This document shows, piece after piece, positions 37,870 to 46,873 of a stretch of DNA of 64,000 nucleotides. The notes under the pieces were generated by a model, which ran no database searches, was not told the DNA's origin, and saw nothing but the letters and a program-made list of their open reading frames with translations. Position 1 is the stretch's first letter. Each line of letters opens with the position of its first letter. Origin of the DNA: Clostridium estertheticum subsp. estertheticum (GTDB taxonomy: Bacteria > Bacillota > Clostridia > Clostridiales > Clostridiaceae); contig NZ_CP015756.1 of assembly GCF_001877035.1 (NCBI RefSeq), positions 2,409,001-2,473,000 of the forward strand, given 5' to 3'. The position numbers were made by a program, and so were the translations under genes.

Positions 37870-40800
37870 TTATTTTTTATTTAGTGCAGCCTTTACAGCT
37901 GGTGTTTGCTGTGATCCAAACCAATACATATCTTGCTTCCCAAATATTTTTATTGCTTCTCCAGTAATATAATCCGACTTGTTTGATGCTAAGAATATAG
38001 CTAAATCAGAGATTTTTTCGGGTGGCATAGCATTCTTTCTAAATGCACCTGGAGCCATATCTGTATCCACAAAAGCCGGGCAAATTGAGTTTACCTGAAT
38101 ATTACTCATCTTAAATTCTTCAGCCAAGGATCTGGTAAGCCCTAGGATTGCATGTTTTGATGCTGTGTAAGCACTCATTAGAGGATAGCCAATAAATGAT
38201 GAATCAGAACCCAAATTGATAATTTTACCTGACTTTTGTTTTACAAAATGAGGAATAACTAAATGGCACAAATTAAAGCTGCCAAACAAATTAACTTCCA
38301 CTATTCGCTTCCACTCATCCTCTTTAGTATCAGTAAACGAATCCATTTTTGTTATTCCTGCATTATTTACAAGGATATCTATCTTTCCAAAGACAGATAT
38401 AACTTTATTTACAGCATCACTTACTGCATTATAATCACTGATGTCCGCTCTTATAGATATAACTTTACCGCCAATTGTCTGAATCTCTAGTGTTGTTTCT
38501 TCTAGTTCACTGCTTGTCCTTGAGATAATAGCTATTTGAGCATCTTCTTTAGCCATTTCAATAGCAATAGTTCTTCCAATCCCTCTACCACCACCGGTTA
38601 TAATTGCAACTTTTCCAAATAGACTACCATGTTTTTTATTCTCTTTTATTAACGAAAGAGGTTTTAAAGTCTTATGTTCTTGTAAACTTTCTCTATTATT
38701 AGTATAGGAAAACATTTCATTGGTAGCTTTAATATATTGATTCCCAAGTTGCATTATAGTTGATGCACTATACATGTTCTTAGAATATTCTATTTCTAGA
38801 TTTAATTCACCGCCCACTATAGAAAAGAAAAACTCAATTGATGAAATTCTTTTTTGCTTAGGATGTGAATATCTTCTATCGACCCCATCCGTCGAAAACT
38901 CAAAAACATTATACTCTGGAATATCTCTATTTCCCAAATAATTTGCCCTTAGAGATGTTAATTTTAAGTCCGGGTACAAATGCGCTGGTAAACTATCCGA
39001 AACTAAATCATAGCTTATACCTTTAAGCGGAACACTCTCCATTCCATTTTTTATTTTTTGGACTGTTTCATACCAATCTTCATTGTCTCCTATACTAATT
39101 CCCAGTGGGTAGTTTATTGCAAAATTTCCTGCCGTCTCAAAGAAAGTATTATTATTTCCTAAATCCCTCCCATTCATCCTATGACTAACTACTATCCATG
39201 ATTTGTTATATAACTTTTGAAGCATTCTATAAAGAGAAGCAAGTATAATTGGATATACATTCGCTTCAAAACATTGTTTTGCTGTTGTCAAAAGTATCTT
39301 AGTTTCCGCCTTATCTAACTTGAATTTTTTTGTTATAGTAGATTCCTCAGTATTGTTACCTAAATTAAAATCTGTAGGAATTTTAAAAGAATATGCTTCT
39401 GATGGAAATTGTTTTTTATAATAATCCACAAATTCCATGCATTTATTTCTTTTTTCTTCATTAACCTGAAGAACAAAATCCTTGTATGATTTTGAATTTT
39501 CAAGTTTAACCTTTTTATTTCCTAAAATAAGTTGCTCATAGATTTTCCATATATCCTTAAACAAAAGCTGATTCGTTGTAACATCAGAAATAAGGTGATG
39601 CCCTATCACAGAAATATCATAAAGAGAATCATTTACCTTTATAACAACCACTTTCCACAGAGGCCATTTGTCTACTTTTAGCCCTAATATAATTATGTCA
39701 ATTAAATTCTTGACCTCATTATTTCTTTCCTCATTATTCATATGAGATCCGTCATAAAAATCTGCTTCTACCATTTGATCTTGTGGCAAAAATTTCTGCA
39801 ACCACTTTCCATCTTTATCAACTAATACACTTCTTAAAGCATCGCGACTATTAGTTACTATAGAAAGAGCTCTATTAAAAAGTGTATAATCTAGAGGCTG
39901 TTTATATAAGAATCTTGTATAACCAGTCCACTGGTATGGATAATCAAAATAGCTCATTAACCAGTTTTGTGCCGGTGATAGGGATATTTCATTAACTGCT
40001 AATTCATTAGTATCCTTCCCTTTTAGCTTTCTTTGAGATAATTCAATTAAAGCTTTTCTATCTAGCTTCCCATTAGGTGTCTTTGGTAAAACATTTATCC
40101 ACTCAAAATGGTGAGGAATCATATAATATGGAAGCTTTTTTGATATACATTCTTTTAACTCGCTATCAGTAACTTCATTTCCGCATAACCAAGCAATCAA
40201 CTGTTTCTGACCATCGATATAGTCCATCGCGATTACAGCGGCTTCATCTACGCAGGAGTGACCTCCAAGTACTGATTCAATTTCTCCTAATTCAACTCTA
40301 AATCCTCTTATTTTTACTTGATTGTCTATTCTACCAAGATAGTCATAGCTTCCATCTGCACCCCTTGAGGTTAAATCTCCCGTTCGATATAAATATTCTC
40401 CTGGAACGTCCTTAAAAGGATTAGGTTTAAAAGCTTCCTCTGTTTTATGTTTATTATTCTTATAGCCTTTTGCAATTTGAATACCACCAATCCAAAGTTC
40501 CCCTATTTCTCCATCAGGGAGTTCCTTCATATTTTTATCTAAATTTTTTATAAATACATTCGTAATTGGTTTACCTATTGGAATACTATTTTCTCCGTTA
40601 CTCCCAGGTCTTTTGTCTATTATATGACATGTAACATCAATAGATGCCTCAGTAGGTCCGTAAAGGTTTGCAAGGCCTATAGACATGCCTCGCTTGTCTA
40701 TCCATTTTTGTAATATTGGCATTGGGAGAGCTTCGCCACTAAAAATAAGCCATCTTAAATCATTGAAATTATAATCATCATCATGTATTGCGTTTACGAA

Positions 40801-43581
40801 TTCACCAAATAATGATGGTACAAAATGCATTATATTTATCTTTGTATCTATTAACCACTTCGCAAGACCCCATGGATTTTTTACAGTTTCTGATCTAATA
40901 GGACATACTGTTCCTCCATACATTAAAGGCCAGAAAAGCTCCCAAACAGATATATCAAAACAACAAGATGTTTTTTGAGCAACACGTTCTCCTATTTTAA
41001 GTTTAAAAGTATCTTGATGCCACTTTAACCTATTCATGTAACCCCTATGAGCAAGCATAACTCCCTTAGGATTTCCAGTTGAGCCCGAAGTATATAAAAC
41101 TGTCATTAAATCATCTGGCATACTTTCAAATTTAGGAGCGTTGCCTGAACCATTTATCCATTGTTCTTTTAAAACCTGATTGTACTTATAAGTTGTGCTT
41201 ATGGTATCTGCATAGTCCAAGTACACAAGAGTTTTTATTGAAGAATCATCCTTTATTAATTTACTTAGCTGATCTTTTAAGGAATTTTCAGTAAGTAAAA
41301 CCTCTATACCTGCACTATTAAGTATAAATTGAACACGATCGGTTGGATACGCAGGATCCACTGGCACATAAGCTGCACCGGCTTTCATAATACCAATCAT
41401 TCCAATTAGCATTATGGGCCCTGGAAATGCCATTATTCCAACAAAAGAACCACTTTTTATCTTTTGGGTTTGCAAATAGTTAGCAACCTTGTTTGATATA
41501 GTATCTAGCTCCCTATAGGTCATTGTTTCATTATTATACATAATTGCTGCAGCATCTGGCGTAAGCTTACACTGTTTCACAATTTGAATATAAGGAATCT
41601 GTTCTTTATCCTCTGAATAGTTTTCTTTTAAATCTTCCTTTGTCTCATTAACTCTCACATCTCTTTCAATTATTAAAGCCATTTCACTTAAATTTCTGCA
41701 TCCAAAAAGAGAGTTTTTATCAACACCTACATGTTTCTTACTAATTTTTGTTATTATCCGAATAAGCTGCAATGAATCAACCCCAAAATCTGCCTCTAGA
41801 TCTTTATGTATATCATCACTGCAAATATTTGTACAACAAACTTCTTGTGCTATTGTCTCAAGTTCTTCAAGTAAAATTTTATCTTGCGAAATTTTTGAAC
41901 TTAATATTTTATCTTTAACTACTATTTTACATTCTGCAAGAGAATTGAGATTATCTATGAATTTGTTGATTAGTATATTAATGTTATCTTCACTAAAATG
42001 TAAGCTATCATAATTGGATGTAATTAAAATTTGATTTTGGAATAACTCGATAAGATTGTCTATAGTTTCTACATTAGTTGATGTATATGCTTCATAATCA
42101 ATTATTTTTAAATCTCCATATCTTTCTTTAATCTTAGTATTGCCAACAAAAGAAAGATATAAGTTGGATTTTAAAGTTGAGCGCACAATAGCCGCCGTTG
42201 TTTTAGGCATCTTTCCATGTTCAAGCATATCCTGCTCTTTTGCCATTTGTGCTGTTATAAATGTTTGAGCTCTATCTATTCCTGAAGATATATTATCTTT
42301 TATTTCTTCATCTACCTTCATCACTAATGTTTCCCAATTATCATCACTATCTTTTAAATCGAAGCTTAGTGACATATTCTGTGCAAAACACCCTATAAGT
42401 CCTGTTGCATCAATATTCGGATATACTTTCCCACCCGTAGGTAAATTTAATATTGTTTGATTACTTCCTTCATTCAACTGAGCTATGGATTTTAAATAAG
42501 AAGTTACTATAAGTGAAAACAAAGAAACTCTCCATGCTTTTGATTTATCTAAAAGAAGGTTGGTGACAGTTTCGCTTATCCAGTATTTTTGTATTTTTAT
42601 TTGCGCAAACTCATTTTCAATATTATTCTTGCTAAATGGATTAAATCTATACTTTGTCTTCCCATAAGTTTGAATATAATTTTCTAGGTTTTTATTTTCT
42701 TTAGAATCATTGAAGTTGTTAATTTCGGAAACCACTTTATTATAGTCTGATACATTTAATATTCCTGGTAAATTTGAATTGACACCCTGCAACCTTGCTG
42801 AATAGATCTCCAGTATCTCTCTAAGTATTTGCTGATTTCCCAATCCATCCGAGACCAAGTGATTGTTTGCGAGTATTAACTCATATTGGGTATTATTTAT
42901 TTGAATAATCATAAATTTGTGAAGTGGATATTTAAAAATATCGAAAGGCTTGTTTATAAGTTCTTCTATAGTTTTCTTTATTGTCTCATTTCTAACTTCC
43001 TCAGTTAAATCTCTCATGTCTCGTACTTCAATTTTAGGTAATATAGGATTTATATATACTTTGAGTTTGTAGTCTTTAAAGTTTTTTGCTTCATCGCATG
43101 CTTTAAACTCTGAGCATAAACTAGGATGTCTTTTTACTAATTCAAGCCAACTTTCTTTCAAAATTTCTAAATGTAGTGGTCCCTCAATTTTCACCCCTGA
43201 ACAAATAGTTAAGGTTCCTACTGACCAATAGGATACTAAAAATGGATATTGAGAATTCAAAATTATTAACTCATCTGTTTCATCTTGACTTAATGATTCC
43301 ACATTGTAAAAACCCTCAAACATAAGAACAATTTCACCTATTGTTTGGAGAGACATTAAATATGTTATAGGATACTTAGATGTAAAATTCTCTAGTTCCT
43401 CAGCAGGAACACTCTTCATTAATCCATTCATAAGTGTTACCATTTTAATTGAATCAATGCCTAAGTCACTTTCAAGAAACATCTCACAATCAAGATCTAA
43501 AGTTTTATGTCCAGTTATATTTGATATAAGCTCATATACTTGTGTCTTAATATCTGCTCCATTCTTCTCATTAATATACAT
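37870..43581 (-). CDS. Non-ribosomal peptide synthetase: ACP-C-carrier-A(Ser)-C/E-SDR
   Basis: 1,903 residues from ATG 43581, preceded by AAGGAG; an ATG 18 bases upstream lacks a site. ACP, Ser44. Condensation-superfamily domain, 110-555 (NNHLVSDG, His241). Carrier, Ser603. Adenylation, 655-1185 (YTSGSTGNPKG; YRTGDL; NGKLDR). Its ten pocket residues, aligned by eye to the EntF serine pocket, read D-I-W-H-I-S-L-I-D-K, close to the serine code. Condensation/epimerisation-type domain, 1200-1640 (GHHLISDV). C-terminal short-chain reductase, 1655-1903 (TGGGRGIG, Tyr1805, Lys1809). The carrier precedes the A domain, and there is no thioesterase or reductive-release domain. The N-terminal ACP probably accepts the chain from the PKS. 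This is the first gene of the operon. Confidence 0.92.
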   Translation of the reverse strand: MYINEKNGADIKTQVYELISNITGHKTLDLDCEMFLESDLGIDSIKMVTLMNGLMKSVPAEELENFTSKYPITYLMSLQTIGEIVLMFEGFYNVESLSQDETDELIILNSQYPFLVSYWSVGTLTICSGVKIEGPLHLEILKESWLELVKRHPSLCSEFKACDEAKNFKDYKLKVYINPILPKIEVRDMRDLTEEVRNETIKKTIEELINKPFDIFKYPLHKFMIIQINNTQYELILANNHLVSDGLGNQQILREILEIYSARLQGVNSNLPGILNVSDYNKVVSEINNFNDSKENKNLENYIQTYGKTKYRFNPFSKNNIENEFAQIKIQKYWISETVTNLLLDKSKAWRVSLFSLIVTSYLKSIAQLNEGSNQTILNLPTGGKVYPNIDATGLIGCFAQNMSLSFDLKDSDDNWETLVMKVDEEIKDNISSGIDRAQTFITAQMAKEQDMLEHGKMPKTTAAIVRSTLKSNLYLSFVGNTKIKERYGDLKIIDYEAYTSTNVETIDNLIELFQNQILITSNYDSLHFSEDNINILINKFIDNLNSLAECKIVVKDKILSSKISQDKILLEELETIAQEVCCTNICSDDIHKDLEADFGVDSLQLIRIITKISKKHVGVDKNSLFGCRNLSEMALIIERDVRVNETKEDLKENYSEDKEQIPYIQIVKQCKLTPDAAAIMYNNETMTYRELDTISNKVANYLQTQKIKSGSFVGIMAFPGPIMLIGMIGIMKAGAAYVPVDPAYPTDRVQFILNSAGIEVLLTENSLKDQLSKLIKDDSSIKTLVYLDYADTISTTYKYNQVLKEQWINGSGNAPKFESMPDDLMTVLYTSGSTGNPKGVMLAHRGYMNRLKWHQDTFKLKIGERVAQKTSCCFDISVWELFWPLMYGGTVCPIRSETVKNPWGLAKWLIDTKINIMHFVPSLFGEFVNAIHDDDYNFNDLRWLIFSGEALPMPILQKWIDKRGMSIGLANLYGPTEASIDVTCHIIDKRPGSNGENSIPIGKPITNVFIKNLDKNMKELPDGEIGELWIGGIQIAKGYKNNKHKTEEAFKPNPFKDVPGEYLYRTGDLTSRGADGSYDYLGRIDNQVKIRGFRVELGEIESVLGGHSCVDEAAVIAMDYIDGQKQLIAWLCGNEVTDSELKECISKKLPYYMIPHHFEWINVLPKTPNGKLDRKALIELSQRKLKGKDTNELAVNEISLSPAQNWLMSYFDYPYQWTGYTRFLYKQPLDYTLFNRALSIVTNSRDALRSVLVDKDGKWLQKFLPQDQMVEADFYDGSHMNNEERNNEVKNLIDIIILGLKVDKWPLWKVVVIKVNDSLYDISVIGHHLISDVTTNQLLFKDIWKIYEQLILGNKKVKLENSKSYKDFVLQVNEEKRNKCMEFVDYYKKQFPSEAYSFKIPTDFNLGNNTEESTITKKFKLDKAETKILLTTAKQCFEANVYPIILASLYRMLQKLYNKSWIVVSHRMNGRDLGNNNTFFETAGNFAINYPLGISIGDNEDWYETVQKIKNGMESVPLKGISYDLVSDSLPAHLYPDLKLTSLRANYLGNRDIPEYNVFEFSTDGVDRRYSHPKQKRISSIEFFFSIVGGELNLEIEYSKNMYSASTIMQLGNQYIKATNEMFSYTNNRESLQEHKTLKPLSLIKENKKHGSLFGKVAIITGGGRGIGRTIAIEMAKEDAQIAIISRTSSELEETTLEIQTIGGKVISIRADISDYNAVSDAVNKVISVFGKIDILVNNAGITKMDSFTDTKEDEWKRIVEVNLFGSFNLCHLVIPHFVKQKSGKIINLGSDSSFIGYPLMSAYTASKHAILGLTRSLAEEFKMSNIQVNSICPAFVDTDMAPGAFRKNAMPPEKISDLAIFLASNKSDYITGEAIKIFGKQDMYWFGSQQTPAVKAALNKK

Positions 43582-43674
43582 TTTGTATTCTCCTTCCATA
43601 TATTTAGTTTTCGCAAACTCATGTCCCCTTGTACTATAAAGTTTCTGTAAAATAAACTGTTATTTTAATTGTAT

Positions 43675-43759
43675 TTTATACCATAAAAAGCAACATTCCA
43701 AGGCAAAAAGCATAAAATAGCATTTTTTAAACATAAATGGAACTTGATTTTATGCATAA
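43675..43759 (-). promoter_or_regulatory. Promoter region of the NRPS/PKS operon
   Basis: On the minus strand an extended -10 (TGG before TATAAA, 43675-43680) stands 15 bases after TTGGAA (43696-43701). Further upstream is ATGCTATTTTAT (43712-43723), identical to a 12-mer in the agrB promoter region, and the palindrome TTATGCATAA (43750-43759). The region 43582-43959 has no gene. Which -10 is used is not certain. Confidence 0.45.
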
Positions 43760-43959
43760 GTCATTAAGTAAAATAATGTATAATATTCATAAATCATAAA
43801 TAATTATTTATTATTTATGATTAGATTGAAAATTTTATATTAATATGTTATATTAGCAATAAAAAGGAAAATAGAAAGTGATATTTATTAGGGATAAAAT
43901 TTACTATTAAAATTCCTGTGTCTAATCAGGTTTATAATACTTAAAGGGAGTATGTATAA

Positions 43960-44703
43960 ATGAATATACTAATAGTTGAAGATGATAACATACAAAAGCA
44001 AAATTTCATAAAAATGATGCAAGGAATAAAAGAGAACTTAACAATATATGAGGCAGAAGATAAAGCTGATGCTTTAAAACTTTCAAATGAAAATTCAATA
44101 GATATTTTTTACATAGATATTTTCCTGAAAAATTCTTCGGGACTGGATTTAGCGATAGATCTTAGGAAAATAGATAAATATGAATTTAGCTGGATTATAT
44201 TTTTAACAACTCATGCAGAATATATAACTCAAGCATTTAAAGAAGTTCATTGCTACGATTACATTTTAAAGCCGTATGATAAAGATAAATTATTAGCTAT
44301 AAGTAATCGTATAATATTACATTCATGTAGCAAAACAATAATTGAAAGAAAATATGCTATCTTTGATTTAAAAGAAGGTATTTTTATAAAAATATATGTA
44401 GATGAAATAATTTTTATTGAAGTTAATAGTAGGACATGCACTATACATACTAAAAATGGTATCTATGAAATAAAAGGGATTTCATTAAAGCGCGCCTTAG
44501 AATTAATTAATAATACGGCTATACTTCAATCTCATAAATCCTTTGCTGTTAATATCAATTTCATAACTAAAATTGTAAAATTAAATATAAAATCTTATGA
44601 GCTGTTTTTTGAAGATTATGAAAAAAAGGCTCTCTTAAGCTATAAATGTAAAAGTTTAATTATAGAAAAATTTAAAACAAAAAATCCTACATATCGTATT
44701 TAA
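43960..44703 (+). CDS. AgrA-like LytTR response regulator
   Basis: 247 residues with AAAGGGAG upstream. Receiver domain with acidic pocket ILIVEDD and phosphoacceptor Asp53 (YIDIFL), then a LytTR DNA-binding domain at about residues 140-240 (EIIFIEVNSRTCTIHTKNG, ILQSHKSFAVN). This is the AgrA/ComE layout. It is divergent from the NRPS/PKS operon and directly upstream of the sensor kinase, so it is the best candidate regulator of the cluster and of agrBD. Confidence 0.92.
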   Translation: MNILIVEDDNIQKQNFIKMMQGIKENLTIYEAEDKADALKLSNENSIDIFYIDIFLKNSSGLDLAIDLRKIDKYEFSWIIFLTTHAEYITQAFKEVHCYDYILKPYDKDKLLAISNRIILHSCSKTIIERKYAIFDLKEGIFIKIYVDEIIFIEVNSRTCTIHTKNGIYEIKGISLKRALELINNTAILQSHKSFAVNINFITKIVKLNIKSYELFFEDYEKKALLSYKCKSLIIEKFKTKNPTYRI

Positions 44704-44711
44704 TACATAAG

Positions 44712-45977
44712 GTGGTGAAAACAATAACTATAACTCAGAACTTTATATGTACTATGCTTGAGGACATTTGTATTTTCGTTTTATGGTCTAAGTTTAGTTT
44801 AAGGGGTAAAAACATTTTGATTAAAAATTTATTTATAATAATAATTGGATCGCTAGTAACATCATTTACTGCATTTGATGTATATTTCAATATGATTATT
44901 AGTTATTCGACTGTTATATTTTTAGTCCATTTATTTCATAAAAAAGGATTTATTAGAACCACTGTAGAATATTTTGCATTATTAGCTTTTTTGATGATAA
45001 TGGAACTCATCTCTATATTTATATATAATAAATGTGTGAACAAATATCAAGGCGATTTTTCAACTATTGTAATTTTATTATTATCAATGCTAATTTTTAT
45101 ATTTGTAATATGTTATTTTACTCCTATTATAAAAAAGCATTTAAATTATGATGAAAATATGAAACTTTTATTTTGTTTTGTAATAAATTTATTAGGTTAT
45201 GTAGCAATTTTAAAGGTTATGTGGAATTACGATATGAGGGTAGTCATTGATAATATACTAGAGTTAACATTAACGATAATTTCTGTATTAGCGGTTAATA
45301 TATTTTTGTATTTTTATCTAATAAAAGTTGAACTAGAAAAAAAGGAATCCAAAGTACAAAATGAGTACAGTGAAATTCTAAATAATATAACTGAAGATAT
45401 TCGTGCAAGGCAACATGATTTTAAAAATCATTTAAATGTTATGTATGGGTTAATTGAAAGCACAAAAGGAATTGAATTAGAATATAATTTAAAAGAGTAT
45501 ATAGCTTCATTAAACAAGTCTATGATGATAATGGAAAACATTGTATATATAAAAAATCCAATACTTAGAGCTATAGTTTATAGTAAACTTAACGAAGCTA
45601 ATAAAAAAAATATAAAGTTTTTATACAATATTAACAATTTACTTATTAGAAATTTAAAGGATTATGAACTATCAGAAATATTAAATAATATTATAGATAA
45701 TGCATTTGATGCTTTAGATGGCCAAATAGGTGAAAAATCAGTGTCTATTAAGGCATATTTACAAGGTGAATCAAATATTATTGAAATAATGAATAGTGGA
45801 ATAACTTTAAAACCAGAGAATATTAAAAGAATATTTGAGAGAGGATTCTCAACAAAAGATGGTAATAACAGAGGGTATGGTCTTTATAACGCAAAAAAGA
45901 TAGCTGAACGCACCGGTGGCAAAATTCAACTATCTTTAGAAAATGGGTTTACTATTTTTAAATTATTTATTCAATAA
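44712..45977 (+). CDS. AgrC-like peptide-sensing histidine kinase
   Basis: 421 residues. Six or seven membrane helices cover residues 1-205. A GHKL-type kinase follows with RARQHDFKNHLNVMYG (phosphoacceptor His235) and the ATP-binding EILNNIIDNAFDAL and YGLYNAKKIAERTGGK segments. This is the HPK10 class of Agr sensors, which recognise cyclic peptides at the membrane. The start is uncertain: GTG 44712 or 44715 sits within the GGTGGTG that may itself be the ribosome site. The 3' end overlaps the converging agrD by 15 bases. Confidence 0.88.
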   Translation: MVKTITITQNFICTMLEDICIFVLWSKFSLRGKNILIKNLFIIIIGSLVTSFTAFDVYFNMIISYSTVIFLVHLFHKKGFIRTTVEYFALLAFLMIMELISIFIYNKCVNKYQGDFSTIVILLLSMLIFIFVICYFTPIIKKHLNYDENMKLLFCFVINLLGYVAILKVMWNYDMRVVIDNILELTLTIISVLAVNIFLYFYLIKVELEKKESKVQNEYSEILNNITEDIRARQHDFKNHLNVMYGLIESTKGIELEYNLKEYIASLNKSMMIMENIVYIKNPILRAIVYSKLNEANKKNIKFLYNINNLLIRNLKDYELSEILNNIIDNAFDALDGQIGEKSVSIKAYLQGESNIIEIMNSGITLKPENIKRIFERGFSTKDGNNRGYGLYNAKKIAERTGGKIQLSLENGFTIFKLFIQ

Positions 45978-46100
45978 GCTTTTGGGTGGTTCTACTTCTC
46001 CAAAGAAAGCTGAACTAGCAGAATTAGTAATAATACCAGCCAAAGCTATTAAACATACACCTATTATGGTTAATAGGTTGGTTTTCTTTAATTTTTTCAT
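45963..46100 (-). CDS. agrD: AgrD-like cyclic peptide precursor with Ser in the ring position
   Basis: 45 residues, start ATG 46100 seven bases after AAGGAGG, which lies inside the end of agrB. It has the three AgrD parts: a basic amphipathic leader (MKKLKKTNLLTIIGVCLIA), a central signal region NSASSAFF, and the C-terminal recognition tail GEVEPPKSLLNK, which parallels the DEVEVPKEL tail of S. aureus AgrD. Processing before GEVEPPK would leave a peptide ending SSAFF with serine five residues from the end, where the thiolactone cysteine normally is. A lactone ring like the S. intermedius signal is predicted. No other small frame here fits. Confidence 0.82.
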   Translation of the reverse strand: MKKLKKTNLLTIIGVCLIALAGIITNSASSAFFGEVEPPKSLLNK

Positions 46101-46102
46101 AT

Positions 46103-46669
46103 TCACACCTCCTTTTTCGTATAAATCAATTGTGATGAGTGTAGTAAAATAGTTGATATACCACAGTTTAAATATGATGAATTATTGATATGGAATAGTA
46201 TAATATATGTCCAAAAGATTGAAAAAGAGATGGCTAGTATTTTTAAATACTGCTTTCTTTTTTTCTTTTTTATTGGACGAATTGGATTTGGATAAGGGGC
46301 TTGTACAATTATTACTACAAGACTTAATAAGCCTAAACCGTAATAAATAGATTGATTTAATCTAGGTAATAATGGCGCTATTATTGATGTTAAAATAAAA
46401 AACAATATTGTCCATAACAGGCAACTCAATAAAGTTCTGGCATGTGGTCCACCTGAAAAAAGTCTTATTGATAATAAAATTATCATTGAAAATAATAGAT
46501 AGTTTAACTTACCAATTATGCTAAATAAAATAATTAAAATCATAATCTTAAAAAATTCATTTAAAATAGTTGTTATTGCGTATTGTATTTGCTCTAATTC
46601 TTCAAGCTTATTAAGCTTGCTATTGCTTTCTATATAACCTGTAAGTTTAACTGCAAATTTATTTATCAT
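46103..46669 (-). CDS. agrB: AgrB-like peptide-processing membrane protease
   Basis: 188 residues, about six membrane helices, with AAAGG upstream. The cysteine-protease motif RLFSGGPHARTLLSCLL gives catalytic His76 and Cys83, almost the same positions as His77/Cys84 in S. aureus AgrB. It cuts the AgrD tail and closes the ring. The stop codon lies two bases before the agrD start, so the two genes are tightly coupled. The unit is transcribed toward the agrC end. Confidence 0.95.
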   Translation of the reverse strand: MINKFAVKLTGYIESNSKLNKLEELEQIQYAITTILNEFFKIMILIILFSIIGKLNYLLFSMIILLSIRLFSGGPHARTLLSCLLWTILFFILTSIIAPLLPRLNQSIYYGLGLLSLVVIIVQAPYPNPIRPIKKKKRKQYLKILAISFSIFWTYIILFHINNSSYLNCGISTILLHSSQLIYTKKEV

Positions 46670-46720
46670 TTAATACTTACCTTTCATTTAATATTTACCT
46701 TTTATAGATTATTTATACTT

Positions 46721-46765
46721 ATAAAATAGCATGAATTTATAATTAAGTAAAGAGTATGTGCATAA
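46721..46765 (-). promoter_or_regulatory. agrBD promoter region
   Basis: On the minus strand TTTACT and TATTTT (within ATGCTATTTTAT, 46721-46732) are 17 bases apart, and TTATGCACA (46757-46765) lies just upstream. The 12-mer and a variant of the upstream motif recur before the NRPS gene. No gene is seen in 46670-46873. Confidence 0.45.
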
Positions 46766-46873
46766 AAGATACATTTATACACATAAAAAGAATAAATATG
46801 GTCATTAAAGTTCCCTTGGGTTACTAAAGGTATAATTATTCTATACAATGACCTTACTATTTTCTTATATTAA

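Noticed and set aside
43652-43660. ACAGTTTAT (minus strand) fits the 9-bp half-site of staphylococcal AgrA
   Set aside because: No second half-site at 12-13 bases, and it lies downstream of the likely NRPS start point. A single AT-rich match is weak, so I did not call it a binding site.
45943-46152. A 69-codon plus-strand frame over the agrD region
   Set aside because: The minus strand carries agrD with a strong ribosome site and the expected three-part structure. The plus-strand frame has neither.
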